A stretch of DNA of 11,545 nt from positions 1 to 11,545 of the forward strand of contig JAEZHQ010000182.1 of assembly GCA_023416455.1 (NCBI GenBank), in the 5' to 3' direction. The position numbers and the translations under genes are program-made. The notes below the pieces were generated by a model. It had not been told where the DNA came from. It saw only the letters and a list, made by a program, of their open reading frames with translations, and ran no database searches. This stretch comes from Pseudomonadota bacterium. GTDB lineage: Bacteria > Pseudomonadota > Alphaproteobacteria > Azospirillales > Azospirillaceae. This document shows positions 1-6,715 of the stretch, piece by piece; the first letter of the stretch is position 1, and each line of letters starts with the position of its first letter.

Positions 1-564
1 ATGGGGCTGGAGCTGGCCGAGCAGCTCGGCTGGGAGGTGCCCGACGTGATCTTCTACCCGACCGGCGGCGGCACCGGCCTGATCGGCATGTGGAAGGCCT
101 TCGCCGAGCTGGAGGCCATCGGCTTCATCGGCCCGCGGCGGCCGCGCATGGTGGCCGTGCAGGCCGCCGGCTGCGCCCCCATGGTCCGCGCCTTCGAGGC
201 CGGGGTGGAGCTGGCGCCGCGCTGGGAGGACGCCCGCACCATCGCGTCCGGCATCCGCGTGCCCCAGGCGGTCGGCGACTTCCTGATCCTGCGCGCGGTG
301 CGCGAGAGCGGCGGCTTCGCCATCGCCGTCACCGACGAGGCCATCCAGGCCGCGCTGGACGAGGCGGCGCGGGAGGAGGGATTCCTGCTCTGCCCGGAAG
401 GGGCGGCCACCTACGCCGCCTACCGGCAGGCGCTGGCCGACGGCCGGGTCGCCCGGGACGAGCGCGCGGTCCTGTTCAACTGCGCCACCGGCCTGAAATA
501 CCCGCTGCCGCCGGTCCACCGCAGCCTCGACCGGACCCGGCCGATCGATTATGCCGCCCTGTGA
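1..564 (+). CDS. Threonine synthase-like PLP enzyme, C-terminal part (5' end outside window)
   Basis: This is the C-terminal 187 residues of a fold-type II PLP-dependent enzyme, most like threonine synthase, which converts O-phosphohomoserine to threonine and phosphate in the cytoplasm. The glycine-rich PLP-phosphate loop PTGGGTGLIG lies at residues 20-29 of the visible part. Family-typical stretches follow: RMVAVQAAGCAP, ASGIRVP, CPEGAATYAA and the C-terminal TGLKYPLP. The N-terminal domain with the Schiff-base lysine (normally in an SxKxR/N context) is not present. The ATG at base 1 is therefore almost certainly an internal methionine, and the gene continues upstream. The stop is TGA at 562-564, 19 nt before the next gene. 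Related PLP enzymes (threonine dehydratase, cysteate synthase, diaminopropionate enzymes) cannot be excluded. The neighbouring phosphatase and dehydrogenase are not threonine-pathway genes, so a housekeeping role is not certain. Confidence 0.85.
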   Translation: MGLELAEQLGWEVPDVIFYPTGGGTGLIGMWKAFAELEAIGFIGPRRPRMVAVQAAGCAPMVRAFEAGVELAPRWEDARTIASGIRVPQAVGDFLILRAVRESGGFAIAVTDEAIQAALDEAAREEGFLLCPEGAATYAAYRQALADGRVARDERAVLFNCATGLKYPLPPVHRSLDRTRPIDYAAL

Positions 565-583
565 GGAGGGGGGAGGCGGGGCG

Positions 584-1378
584 ATGCGCCCGCTGAGCGA
601 GGCGCCGGCCGACCGGCTGCGCCGCGTCCGCTTCGTCCTCACCGACATGGACGACACGCTGACCTTCGAGGGGCGGCTGGCCGCCGCCACCTACGCGGCG
701 CTGGAACGCTTGCGCGACGGCGGCGTGGCGGTGCTGCCGGTCACCGCCGCCCCGGCCGGCTGGTGCGACCAGATGGCCCGCATGTGGCCGGTGGACGGCG
801 TCATCGGCGAGAACGGCGGGTTTCATTTCCACGGCACCGGGGACGGCGGCGTCACCCGCCGCTTCTGGCTCCCGGACGACGGGCGGCCGGACGCGGCGCG
901 GCGGCTCGCCGCCCTGTCGCGCAGCATCCGGGCCGCGCTCCCGGAGGTCCGCCCGGCCTCCGACCAGCCCTTCCGACTGACCAGCCTGGCCTTCGACCGG
1001 CCGGAGGAGGAGGCGCTGCGGGCGGCCCTGGTCGAGCGGTTCCGCCGGGCCGGCGCCCGCGTCACCGTCAATTCGCTGTGGGTGCTCGGCTGGTTCGGCG
1101 CCTACGACAAGCTGGCCATGGCCCGCCGGGTCCTGGCCGAGGCCCACGGGATCGACCTTGACGGCGACGGCTGGGAGGAGCGGCGGGCGGCGGTCCTCTA
1201 TGTCGGCGATTCCACCAACGACGCGCCGATGTTCGGCTTCTTCCCCAACAGCGTCGGCGTCAGCACCGTGGTCCACCACCTGCCGGAGATCCCGACGCCG
1301 CCATCCTGGATCACCCAAGGCCCCGGCGGAGCAGGCTTCGTGGAGGTGGCGGACGCGATCCTGCGGGCGCGCCGGTGA
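584..1378 (+). CDS. HAD-superfamily (HAD-IIB, Cof-type) phosphatase
   Basis: A complete 264-residue HAD phosphohydrolase, probably acting on a small phosphorylated metabolite in the cytoplasm. Motif I is VLTDMDDTLT with Asp21 (nucleophile) and Asp23 (acid/base). Motif II keeps Thr54 but reads VTAAPAGW where many relatives have VTGRPAGW. Motif III Lys176 lies in AYDKLA. Motif IV is GDSTND with Asp209 and Asp213 for Mg2+. The GENGGFHF segment and the C2-type cap between motifs II and III are typical of HAD-IIB proteins annotated as Cof-like, sucrose-phosphatase-like or mannosyl-3-phosphoglycerate-phosphatase-like. I chose the ATG at 584 because a GGGAGG at 571-576 sits 7 nt upstream. The alternative ATG at 551 would overlap the preceding gene by 14 nt and add a low-complexity glycine-rich leader. 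The stop codon overlaps the next gene (GTGA). Substrate unknown. Confidence 0.88.
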   Translation: MRPLSEAPADRLRRVRFVLTDMDDTLTFEGRLAAATYAALERLRDGGVAVLPVTAAPAGWCDQMARMWPVDGVIGENGGFHFHGTGDGGVTRRFWLPDDGRPDAARRLAALSRSIRAALPEVRPASDQPFRLTSLAFDRPEEEALRAALVERFRRAGARVTVNSLWVLGWFGAYDKLAMARRVLAEAHGIDLDGDGWEERRAAVLYVGDSTNDAPMFGFFPNSVGVSTVVHHLPEIPTPPSWITQGPGGAGFVEVADAILRARR

Positions 1379-2497
1379 CGTCGCCCCCTGCCCCGGCATT
1401 CCGACCTTCGCGAGCATCTCCCGTGACCACCGCCACCACCTTCGCACCCGACCGGCTGGTCGCCACCCTCGACGCCCTGCTGCGCCGCGCCGGCAGTTCC
1501 CCCGAAGAGGCCGCCACGGTCGCCCGCAACCTCGTGGAGGCGGACGCCAAGGGACACGCCAGCCACGGCGTGTGCCAGTTCCCCGTCTATATGAACAGCC
1601 TGGCGCTCGGCCATCTGCGGCCCAACCGGCACGCCCGCGTCCTGCGCGACGAGCCGCCCTTCCTGGCGGTGGACGGCGACGTCGGCTACGGGCAGGTGGT
1701 CGCGCGGGAGGCCACCGCGCTGGCCGCCGCGCGGGCGCGGGCGGGCGGCGCCTGCATCCTGTCCCTGCGCAACGCCCACCACATCGGCCGGGTCGGCGCC
1801 TATGGCGAGCAGTGCGCCGAGGCCGGGCTGATCGGCATCTTCTTCGTCAACGTGGTCAGCCGCCCGCTGGCCGCGCCCCAGGGCGGCGCCCGGCCCCGGC
1901 TGGGCACCAACCCCATCTGCATCGCCGTGCCGGCCACGCCGGGGCACGCCCCGCTCCTGCTCGACTTCGCCACCAGCGCGGTGGCCGCCAACAAATGCCG
2001 CGTCGCGGCGGCCAAGGGAGGCGGTGGCCGACGGCCTGCTGATCGACGCGGATGGCCGGCCGACCCGCGACCCGGCCGTGATGTTCGCGGATCCGACCGG
2101 GGCCATCCTGCCCTTCGGCGGGCCGGCGGGCGGGCACAAGGGCTACGGCCTGGCGCTGGCCTGCGAGATCCTGGCCGGCGCGCTCGCCGCCGGGCTGCCG
2201 GCCCTGCCCGGCAACCTGCGGCCGGGCCGCGTGGTCAACAACGCCCTGGCCTTCATCCTCGACCCGGCGCGCGTCGCCGGCCCGGGCTGGGAGGTGCTGG
2301 CCGACGCCGTGCTCGACTACATCCAGGACACCCCGCCGGCCCCCGGCGCCGACCGCGTCCGCCTGCCCGGCGAGCCGGAGCGCGAGCACGAGCGCCGCGC
2401 GGCGGAGCGGGGCGTCACGCTGGATCCGGACACGGTGGCGGCCCTCCACCGCATCGGCGCCGGCTTCGGCCTCGACGTCGCCGCGCTGCTCGACTGA
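1375..2497 (+). pseudogene. Ldh2/malate/L-lactate dehydrogenase-family oxidoreductase, frameshifted
   Basis: An NAD(P)H-dependent oxidoreductase of the Ldh2/YlbC/ureidoglycolate-dehydrogenase fold (COG2055 type). The family reduces or oxidises 2-keto/2-hydroxy acids or cyclic imines. Visible family marks are the catalytic-histidine motif GHASHGV, the NAHHIGRVGAYGEQ region, RLGTNPICIAVP, LLLDFATS and, in another frame, GGHKGYGLAL. The protein runs in one frame to the Lys codon at 2014-2016 and resumes in the +1 frame at GAG 2018-2020. The family's usual KGE(A/P)V motif would be restored by two extra bases at 2017, so a 2-nt loss (or 1-nt gain) is likely. Without repair the first frame runs to 2586 as arginine-rich nonsense. 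Joined length is about 373 residues, or about 358 from the alternative GTG at 1423; the family is usually 330-360. GTG 1375 overlaps the preceding stop by 4 nt. Neither start has a strong Shine-Dalgarno. A sequencing error is as likely as a true pseudogene. Confidence 0.82.
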
Positions 2498-2543
2498 CGC
2501 CGCCCCGGCGCCCCGTCACGCGCCCGGCCCGGAAGCGCGCAGA

Positions 2544-3293
2544 TCAGACCCCGCCTGCGGCGTCGAGCAACGCGCCGGTGACGTAGGACGCCCGATCCGA
2601 CGCCAGCCACAAAACGGCGTCGGCAATGTCCGCCGCGCTGCCCATCCGCCGCATCGGCACCGCGGCGATCATCCTCGCAAACTGCTGGGGATCGCGGGAG
2701 GCGTGGATTTCCGTATCGATGATTCCGGCTCGGATCGCGTTGACGCGGATGCCTTCGTCGGCAACCTCGCGGGCCAGCCCGATGGTCATCGCATCGACGG
2801 CCCCTTTGCTGGCGGCGTAATGCACCCAGACATTGGGAGAGCCGGTCCGCGCCGCCGCCGACGACAGGTTGACGATGGCCCCGCCCTTCCCGCCATGGCG
2901 GGTGGACATGCGGCGCACCGCTTCCCGTGCGCAGAGGAAACTGCCGGTCACGTTGACCCGCAAGGTTTCCTCGATCTGGGCGGCGGTCACGGATTCGACC
3001 CGCGAGACGCCGCCGGTTACCCCGGCGTTGTTGACCAGAACCGAGGGCGCCCCCCACCGCCCGTCCACGACGGCGAAGGCACGCGACACGTCGGCCTCGT
3101 CACCGACATCGGCCTGCACCGCCAACCCTTGCCCGCCCGCCCGTGCAATGGCGGCCACGACCTCCTCCGCAGCTTCGCGCCCGCTGCGGTAGAGGATGCA
3201 GACCCGGTATCCCTGCTGGGCCGCCGCCAGGGCGGTCGCCGCGCCGATGCCCCGGCTGCCGCCGGTGACGATCATCACCTTGTTCCCGCTCAT
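2544..3293 (-). CDS. Short-chain dehydrogenase/reductase (classical SDR)
   Basis: A complete 249-residue classical SDR that oxidises or reduces a carbonyl/alcohol with NAD(P)H in the cytoplasm. The nucleotide-binding TGGSRGIG is at residues 10-17, NNAG at 88-91 and the structural Asn at 114. The catalytic set is Ser144/145, Tyr159 and Lys163 (YAASK). The C-terminal YVTGALLDAAGG is typical of the glucose-1-dehydrogenase/3-oxoacyl-ACP-reductase-like subgroup. The usual proline of the RPGxIxT loop is alanine here (IRAGIIDT, 188-194). The ATG at 3293 has an AAAGGA Shine-Dalgarno 5 nt upstream on the minus strand. The gene lies 31 nt downstream of the ABC ATPase LivF in the same orientation, so it is probably the last gene of the importer operon. 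It may act on the imported compound, which is inference. The substrate cannot be deduced from the motifs. Confidence 0.9.
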   Translation of the reverse strand: MSGNKVMIVTGGSRGIGAATALAAAQQGYRVCILYRSGREAAEEVVAAIARAGGQGLAVQADVGDEADVSRAFAVVDGRWGAPSVLVNNAGVTGGVSRVESVTAAQIEETLRVNVTGSFLCAREAVRRMSTRHGGKGGAIVNLSSAAARTGSPNVWVHYAASKGAVDAMTIGLAREVADEGIRVNAIRAGIIDTEIHASRDPQQFARMIAAVPMRRMGSAADIADAVLWLASDRASYVTGALLDAAGGV

Positions 3294-3324
3294 GACCGTC
3301 CTTTCAAGGGCTGCGCGTCAGAGG

Positions 3325-4020
3325 TCAGACGCTGAGATGCGTCCGCCGGACCTCGTCGTTGCTCTCGATCTCGGCGGTGGTGCCGGTGAAGCACACTTCG
3401 CCCTTGCTGAGAACATAGTGGCGGTCGCCGAGGGTCAGGGCCACGCGCAGGTTCTGCTCCACCAGCAGGATGCCCAGCCCCTCGCTCCTGAGCTGGCGGA
3501 TCACCGCGACGATCTCGTCGACGATCATCGGGGCCAGGCCTTCGGACGGTTCGTCGAGCAGCAGGAGTTCGGGGTTCAACATCAGCGCGCGGGCGATGGA
3601 CACCATCTGCTGCTCGCCGCCCGACAGTTGGAAGCCGAGATTCCCGCGGCGTTCGCGCAGGCGCGGGAACAGCGTGTAGATGTCCTGCAACGTCCAGCGC
3701 GCCGTGCCGGTGTGGCGGGCGGCGACGGTCAGGTTTTCCTCCACCGTCAGGCTGGGGAAGACGCCGCGTTCCTGCGGAACGAAGCCGAAGCCCTGGCGTG
3801 ACGTGCGGTAGGGCGGCTGTCCGGCGATGCTGCGGCCCTGGAAGGTGATGTCGCCGGACCGCGGCGTCAGATACCCCATCACGGTCAGCAGGGTCGTCGT
3901 CTTGCCCGCCCCGTTGCGGCCGAGGATGCAGACGATTTCCCCCTTCCCGACGGCGAGCGACACGTCGTGCAGCACATGGCTGTCGCCATACAAGGCGTTG
4001 ACGGAACTGAGTGTCAGCAT
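3325..4020 (-). CDS. livF: Branched-chain amino acid-type ABC transporter ATPase LivF
   Basis: The second ATP-hydrolysing subunit of a HAAT-family importer, at the cytoplasmic face of the LivHM permease. The protein has 231 residues, normal for LivF. Walker A is GRNGAGKTT (34-42), the Q-loop Gln is at 83, and the ABC signature LSGGEQ is at 132-137. Walker B is LLLLDEP with Asp156 and Glu157. The position of the H-loop histidine is Gln189 in VEQN, as is common in LivF proteins. I chose the ATG at 4020. The same frame extends ten codons upstream to 4050, but that would overlap the preceding gene. From 4020 the gap to the upstream stop is 13 nt, with a GGGGA Shine-Dalgarno in it. The gene follows livG directly in the operon and is followed by the SDR gene. 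The transporter class is clear; the substrate is not. Confidence 0.94.
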   Translation of the reverse strand: MLTLSSVNALYGDSHVLHDVSLAVGKGEIVCILGRNGAGKTTTLLTVMGYLTPRSGDITFQGRSIAGQPPYRTSRQGFGFVPQERGVFPSLTVEENLTVAARHTGTARWTLQDIYTLFPRLRERRGNLGFQLSGGEQQMVSIARALMLNPELLLLDEPSEGLAPMIVDEIVAVIRQLRSEGLGILLVEQNLRVALTLGDRHYVLSKGEVCFTGTTAEIESNDEVRRTHLSV

Positions 4021-4033
4021 GGCCGTTCCCCGG

Positions 4034-4783
4034 TCAATGCGTGTAGCCAAGATACACGTCCTGGACTTTCTGGTTGGCGGTGATCTCGGCGGGCGTCCCG
4101 CTCGCCAGGACCTGGCCGTAATAGAGAACCGTGATGCGGTGGGAGAGCGAGAAGACCACCTTCATGTCGTGCTCGATCATCAGCAGGCCGAGATCGGCGG
4201 GGAGTTCGGTGATCAGGTCGATCATCCGCAGGGTTTCCGCCGGGGACATGCCGGAGGTCGGCTCGTCCAGCAGCAGCAGGTCGGGCTCGGACGCGAGCGC
4301 GATGGCGATTTCCAACTGGCGCTGTTCGCCATAGGAAATGCTCTGCACCGGCCTGTGCGAACCGCCGGTCAGCCGGACCATGTGGAGGATTTCATCCACC
4401 CGCTCCCACAGCGCCCGGTCCGCCGCCACCGAACGGAAGGGATTCAATGGCTGCCCGCGATGCGCCTGCACCGCCAGCCGGACATTCTCCCGAACGCTCA
4501 AGGTGCGGAACAGGTTGTTGCGCTGGAAGGTGCGCGCCATCCCCATGCGGCAGATGGCGTCCGGGGATCGGCCGGTGATGTCCGTTCCCTTCAGGTAAAT
4601 CCTGCCCGCGCTGGGGCGAAGCTGCCCGGCGATCTGATGGACCAGGCTGGTCTTGCCCGCACCGTTGGGACCGATGATCGCATGGCGCTCGCCGCTCGAC
4701 ACCTCGAGGTTGACGTCGCGGGTCACGGCAAGCGCGCCGAAGCTCTTGGACAGCCCCTCGGTTTTCAGAAGCGTCTTGCCCAT
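4034..4783 (-). CDS. livG: Branched-chain amino acid-type ABC transporter ATPase LivG
   Basis: The first ATPase subunit of the HAAT importer. The protein has 249 residues. Walker A is GPNGAGKTS (38-46), the Q-loop Gln87 lies in ARTFQRNN, and the signature is the LivG-type variant SYGEQ (150-154). Walker B has Asp173 and Glu174, followed by TSGMSPAE, and the H-loop is His205 in IEHDM. The ATG at 4783 has a GGAGG Shine-Dalgarno 7 nt upstream. It overlaps the stop of livM by one base (TGATG), which points to translational coupling. The same frame stays open upstream to 5716 only because it reads through livM in another phase; that extension is not protein-like for this family. The gene is part of the binding protein-livH-livM-livG-livF-SDR operon. 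Confidence 0.95.
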   Translation of the reverse strand: MGKTLLKTEGLSKSFGALAVTRDVNLEVSSGERHAIIGPNGAGKTSLVHQIAGQLRPSAGRIYLKGTDITGRSPDAICRMGMARTFQRNNLFRTLSVRENVRLAVQAHRGQPLNPFRSVAADRALWERVDEILHMVRLTGGSHRPVQSISYGEQRQLEIAIALASEPDLLLLDEPTSGMSPAETLRMIDLITELPADLGLLMIEHDMKVVFSLSHRITVLYYGQVLASGTPAEITANQKVQDVYLGYTH

Positions 4784-5766
4784 CACAGATCCTCCCGCCG
4801 CCGCAGGCGTTGCTGAAGCCAGCCGACCACGCCTTCGCGCAGCAGCATCACGCACAGAATGAAGACACTGCCGATCACCAGCATCCAATGCTCGCTGTGG
4901 GAGCTGACGACATTCTTCATCAGGAGGAAGATCGCCGCCCCGACCGCCGGCCCCAGCAGCGTCCCGGTGCCGCCCAGGATGATCATGACGATGGCGTCGC
5001 CCGAGATGCTCCACAGGAAGACGTCGCTGGAGATGAAGCCGGTGAAGATGCCGTACAGCCCGCCGCCCAGGCCGGCGATGGCGCCGGCGATAGTGAAGGA
5101 CAGCAGCTTGTAGCGGGCCACCGGATAGCCGACCGCCGCCATGCGCGCTTCGTTCTCGCGGATGCCGATGAAGACCGAGCCGAGGGGGGAGCCGAGCAGC
5201 CGCTTCATGCCCCAGACCACGCCGATGAAGGCGACCAGCGACACCAGATACATGGCCGTCTGGTTCTCCAGACTGACACCGAAGATCGACGGCTTCGCCA
5301 GCCCGCCGATGCCGTCGGTTCCCCCGGTCACGTCCCGCCACTTGACCGCGACCGACAGCAGAAGCTGCGAGAAGGCCAGGGTCAGCATCAGGAAGGGAAT
5401 GCCGCTGACGCGGATGCAGAAGAAGCCGATCACCACCGCGCCGATCGCCGACACCACGATTCCCGCCGCCAGCCCGGCCCAGGCGCCGATTCCGAAATGC
5501 ACGCCGAGCAGCACGACCGTATAGGCCGACAGACCGAAGAACGAGGCATGGCCGAAGGAAAACAGGCCGGTGTGGCCGATCAGCAGGTCGAGGCTGATGG
5601 CGAAGATCGCGAAGATGAAAATCTCGGAGACGATGCCAAGGGTGTAGCCGGTGGTGAGCGTCGGCAGCGTCAGAAGCACGGCAACCGCTGCCAGGGCGAG
5701 AAGGCGCAGACGCCAATCCGGCCCCCGGCTCGCGATGGAGCGCGCGGTGGAAAGCTCGCTCATCAT
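4783..5766 (-). CDS. livM: Branched-chain amino acid-type ABC transporter permease LivM
   Basis: An inner-membrane permease of the HAAT importer that pairs with LivH to form the translocation path. The protein has 327 residues with a roughly 20-residue hydrophilic N-terminus and then many hydrophobic helices. The family hallmark GHTGLFSFGHASFFGLSAY lies near the N-terminus. The cytoplasmic coupling segment GIRENEARMAAVGYPVARYK, which contacts the ATPases, is in the second half. GGTGTLLGPAVGA comes near the C-terminus. Two adjacent ATGs (5766 and 5763) are possible starts. A GAGGAG lies about 10 nt upstream of the first, which gives the conventional call. The gap to the livH stop is only 3 nt, and the gene's own stop overlaps the livG start. 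The protein looks intact, with no key motif missing. Confidence 0.94.
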   Translation of the reverse strand: MMSELSTARSIASRGPDWRLRLLALAAVAVLLTLPTLTTGYTLGIVSEIFIFAIFAISLDLLIGHTGLFSFGHASFFGLSAYTVVLLGVHFGIGAWAGLAAGIVVSAIGAVVIGFFCIRVSGIPFLMLTLAFSQLLLSVAVKWRDVTGGTDGIGGLAKPSIFGVSLENQTAMYLVSLVAFIGVVWGMKRLLGSPLGSVFIGIRENEARMAAVGYPVARYKLLSFTIAGAIAGLGGGLYGIFTGFISSDVFLWSISGDAIVMIILGGTGTLLGPAVGAAIFLLMKNVVSSHSEHWMLVIGSVFILCVMLLREGVVGWLQQRLRRREDL

Positions 5767-5769
5767 GTC

Positions 5770-6636
5770 TTACGCACTCCTCTTGACGCCGAACAGGCCC
5801 TCGGGCCGGCTCAGAAGCATCGCGACCATGACCAGATAGATGAAGAACATCGCCGTGTCGGGCAGGTAGGCCTTGCCGAAGGTGTCGGCGATGCCGATCA
5901 GCATGCTGCCGACAAAGGCTCCGCGCAGGCTGCCCATGCCACCGATGACGATGACGATGAAGGCGGGGATGAGAATCTCGACATCCATACCGGGGTAAAG
6001 CCCCAGCACCGGCCCGGCGATCACGCCGCCCAACGCCGCGAGCCCCACACCCAGCGCGAAGATGGCGGAGAACAGCATCGGCACGTTGATGCCGATGCCC
6101 ATGGCGGTCGGCGCATCATCCACACCGGCCCGGACCATCGCGCCGACCCGGCTGCGGTCGATCACAAGCCACAGCACGAGCGCCAGCGCCGTGCCGCAAC
6201 CAATGATGAACAGGCGGTAGGTTGGGACGATCACGCCGAGGATCTCGACGGCCCCCTCCAGGCTTTCGGGAACCGGCAGGCTGCGGATGTCGCTGCCCCA
6301 CAGGATCTTGACCAGATCGAGAAAGACATAGGTGAAGCCGAAGGTCAGCAACACCTGATCGAGATGGCCCCGGCTGTACAGGCTCCGCAGGAACACCCGC
6401 TCCATCAGCAGGCCGATGGCGATGGCGGGGACCGGGGCCAGAAGCAGCGCCAGCCAGAAGCTGCCGGTCAACTCGACGATGCTCAGGCCGAAGAAGGCGC
6501 CGAGCATGAAGAAGGACCCATGAGCGACGTTGACGACGTTCATCAGGCCGAAAATCAGCGACAGACCCGCCGCGATGAGAAACAGTAGCGATCCGTAAAC
6601 CAGCCCGTTGATGAGCTGAAAGAGAATCATCTCCAT
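5770..6636 (-). CDS. livH: Branched-chain amino acid-type ABC transporter permease LivH
   Basis: An inner-membrane permease, partner of LivM. The protein has 288 residues, the normal LivH length, and is hydrophobic throughout. The N-terminal family signature GLSLIFGLMNVVNVAHGS appears within the first 45 residues. A cytoplasmic loop near RSRVGAMVRAGVDDAPTAMG and the motif IGGMGSLRGAFVGSMLIG precede the last helices. The start is ATG 6636; a second ATG two codons in (6630) is also possible, and neither has a strong Shine-Dalgarno. The binding-protein gene ends 79 nt upstream on the same strand, the largest gap in the operon, and that gap contains a hairpin. The stop TAA at 5772-5770 is 3 nt from livM. 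Confidence 0.94.
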   Translation of the reverse strand: MEMILFQLINGLVYGSLLFLIAAGLSLIFGLMNVVNVAHGSFFMLGAFFGLSIVELTGSFWLALLLAPVPAIAIGLLMERVFLRSLYSRGHLDQVLLTFGFTYVFLDLVKILWGSDIRSLPVPESLEGAVEILGVIVPTYRLFIIGCGTALALVLWLVIDRSRVGAMVRAGVDDAPTAMGIGINVPMLFSAIFALGVGLAALGGVIAGPVLGLYPGMDVEILIPAFIVIVIGGMGSLRGAFVGSMLIGIADTFGKAYLPDTAMFFIYLVMVAMLLSRPEGLFGVKRSA

Positions 6637-6668
6637 GGACGGGATCCCGACATCAGAGGAACCGCGAG

Positions 6669-6696
6669 GACCGGAAAGGCGCCACCCCTTCTGGTC
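6669..6696 (-). other. Intercistronic hairpin between the binding-protein gene and livH
   Basis: Bases 6669-6679 and 6686-6696 form an imperfect inverted repeat with 11-nt arms, a 6-nt loop and about nine Watson-Crick pairs. It begins about 20 nt downstream of the binding-protein stop on the minus strand. No T-run follows, so it is not a classical intrinsic terminator. Such hairpins after periplasmic binding-protein genes commonly protect the upstream mRNA or partly terminate transcription, raising binding protein over permease. That role is inferred here. Confidence 0.4.
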
Positions 6697-6715
6697 GCGC
6701 GGGATACGGCAGGGG

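Noticed and set aside
476..2139. Long minus-strand open frames (476-1447 and 1198-2139) opposite the phosphatase and dehydrogenase
   Set aside because: Their composition is low-complexity Gly/Ala/Arg/Pro without motifs, while the + strand carries conserved HAD and Ldh2 motifs throughout.
2507..2524. GGCGC-N8-GCGCC inverted repeat between the convergent genes, as a terminator
   Set aside because: Only five base pairs and no T-run on either strand; not convincing as an intrinsic terminator.
4810..6588. A 592-codon open frame on the + strand, antisense to livM and livH
   Set aside because: It is rich in His, Gln, Asp, Glu and Arg with no recognisable domain. It lies opposite two clear permease genes, so it is an antisense shadow produced by high GC.
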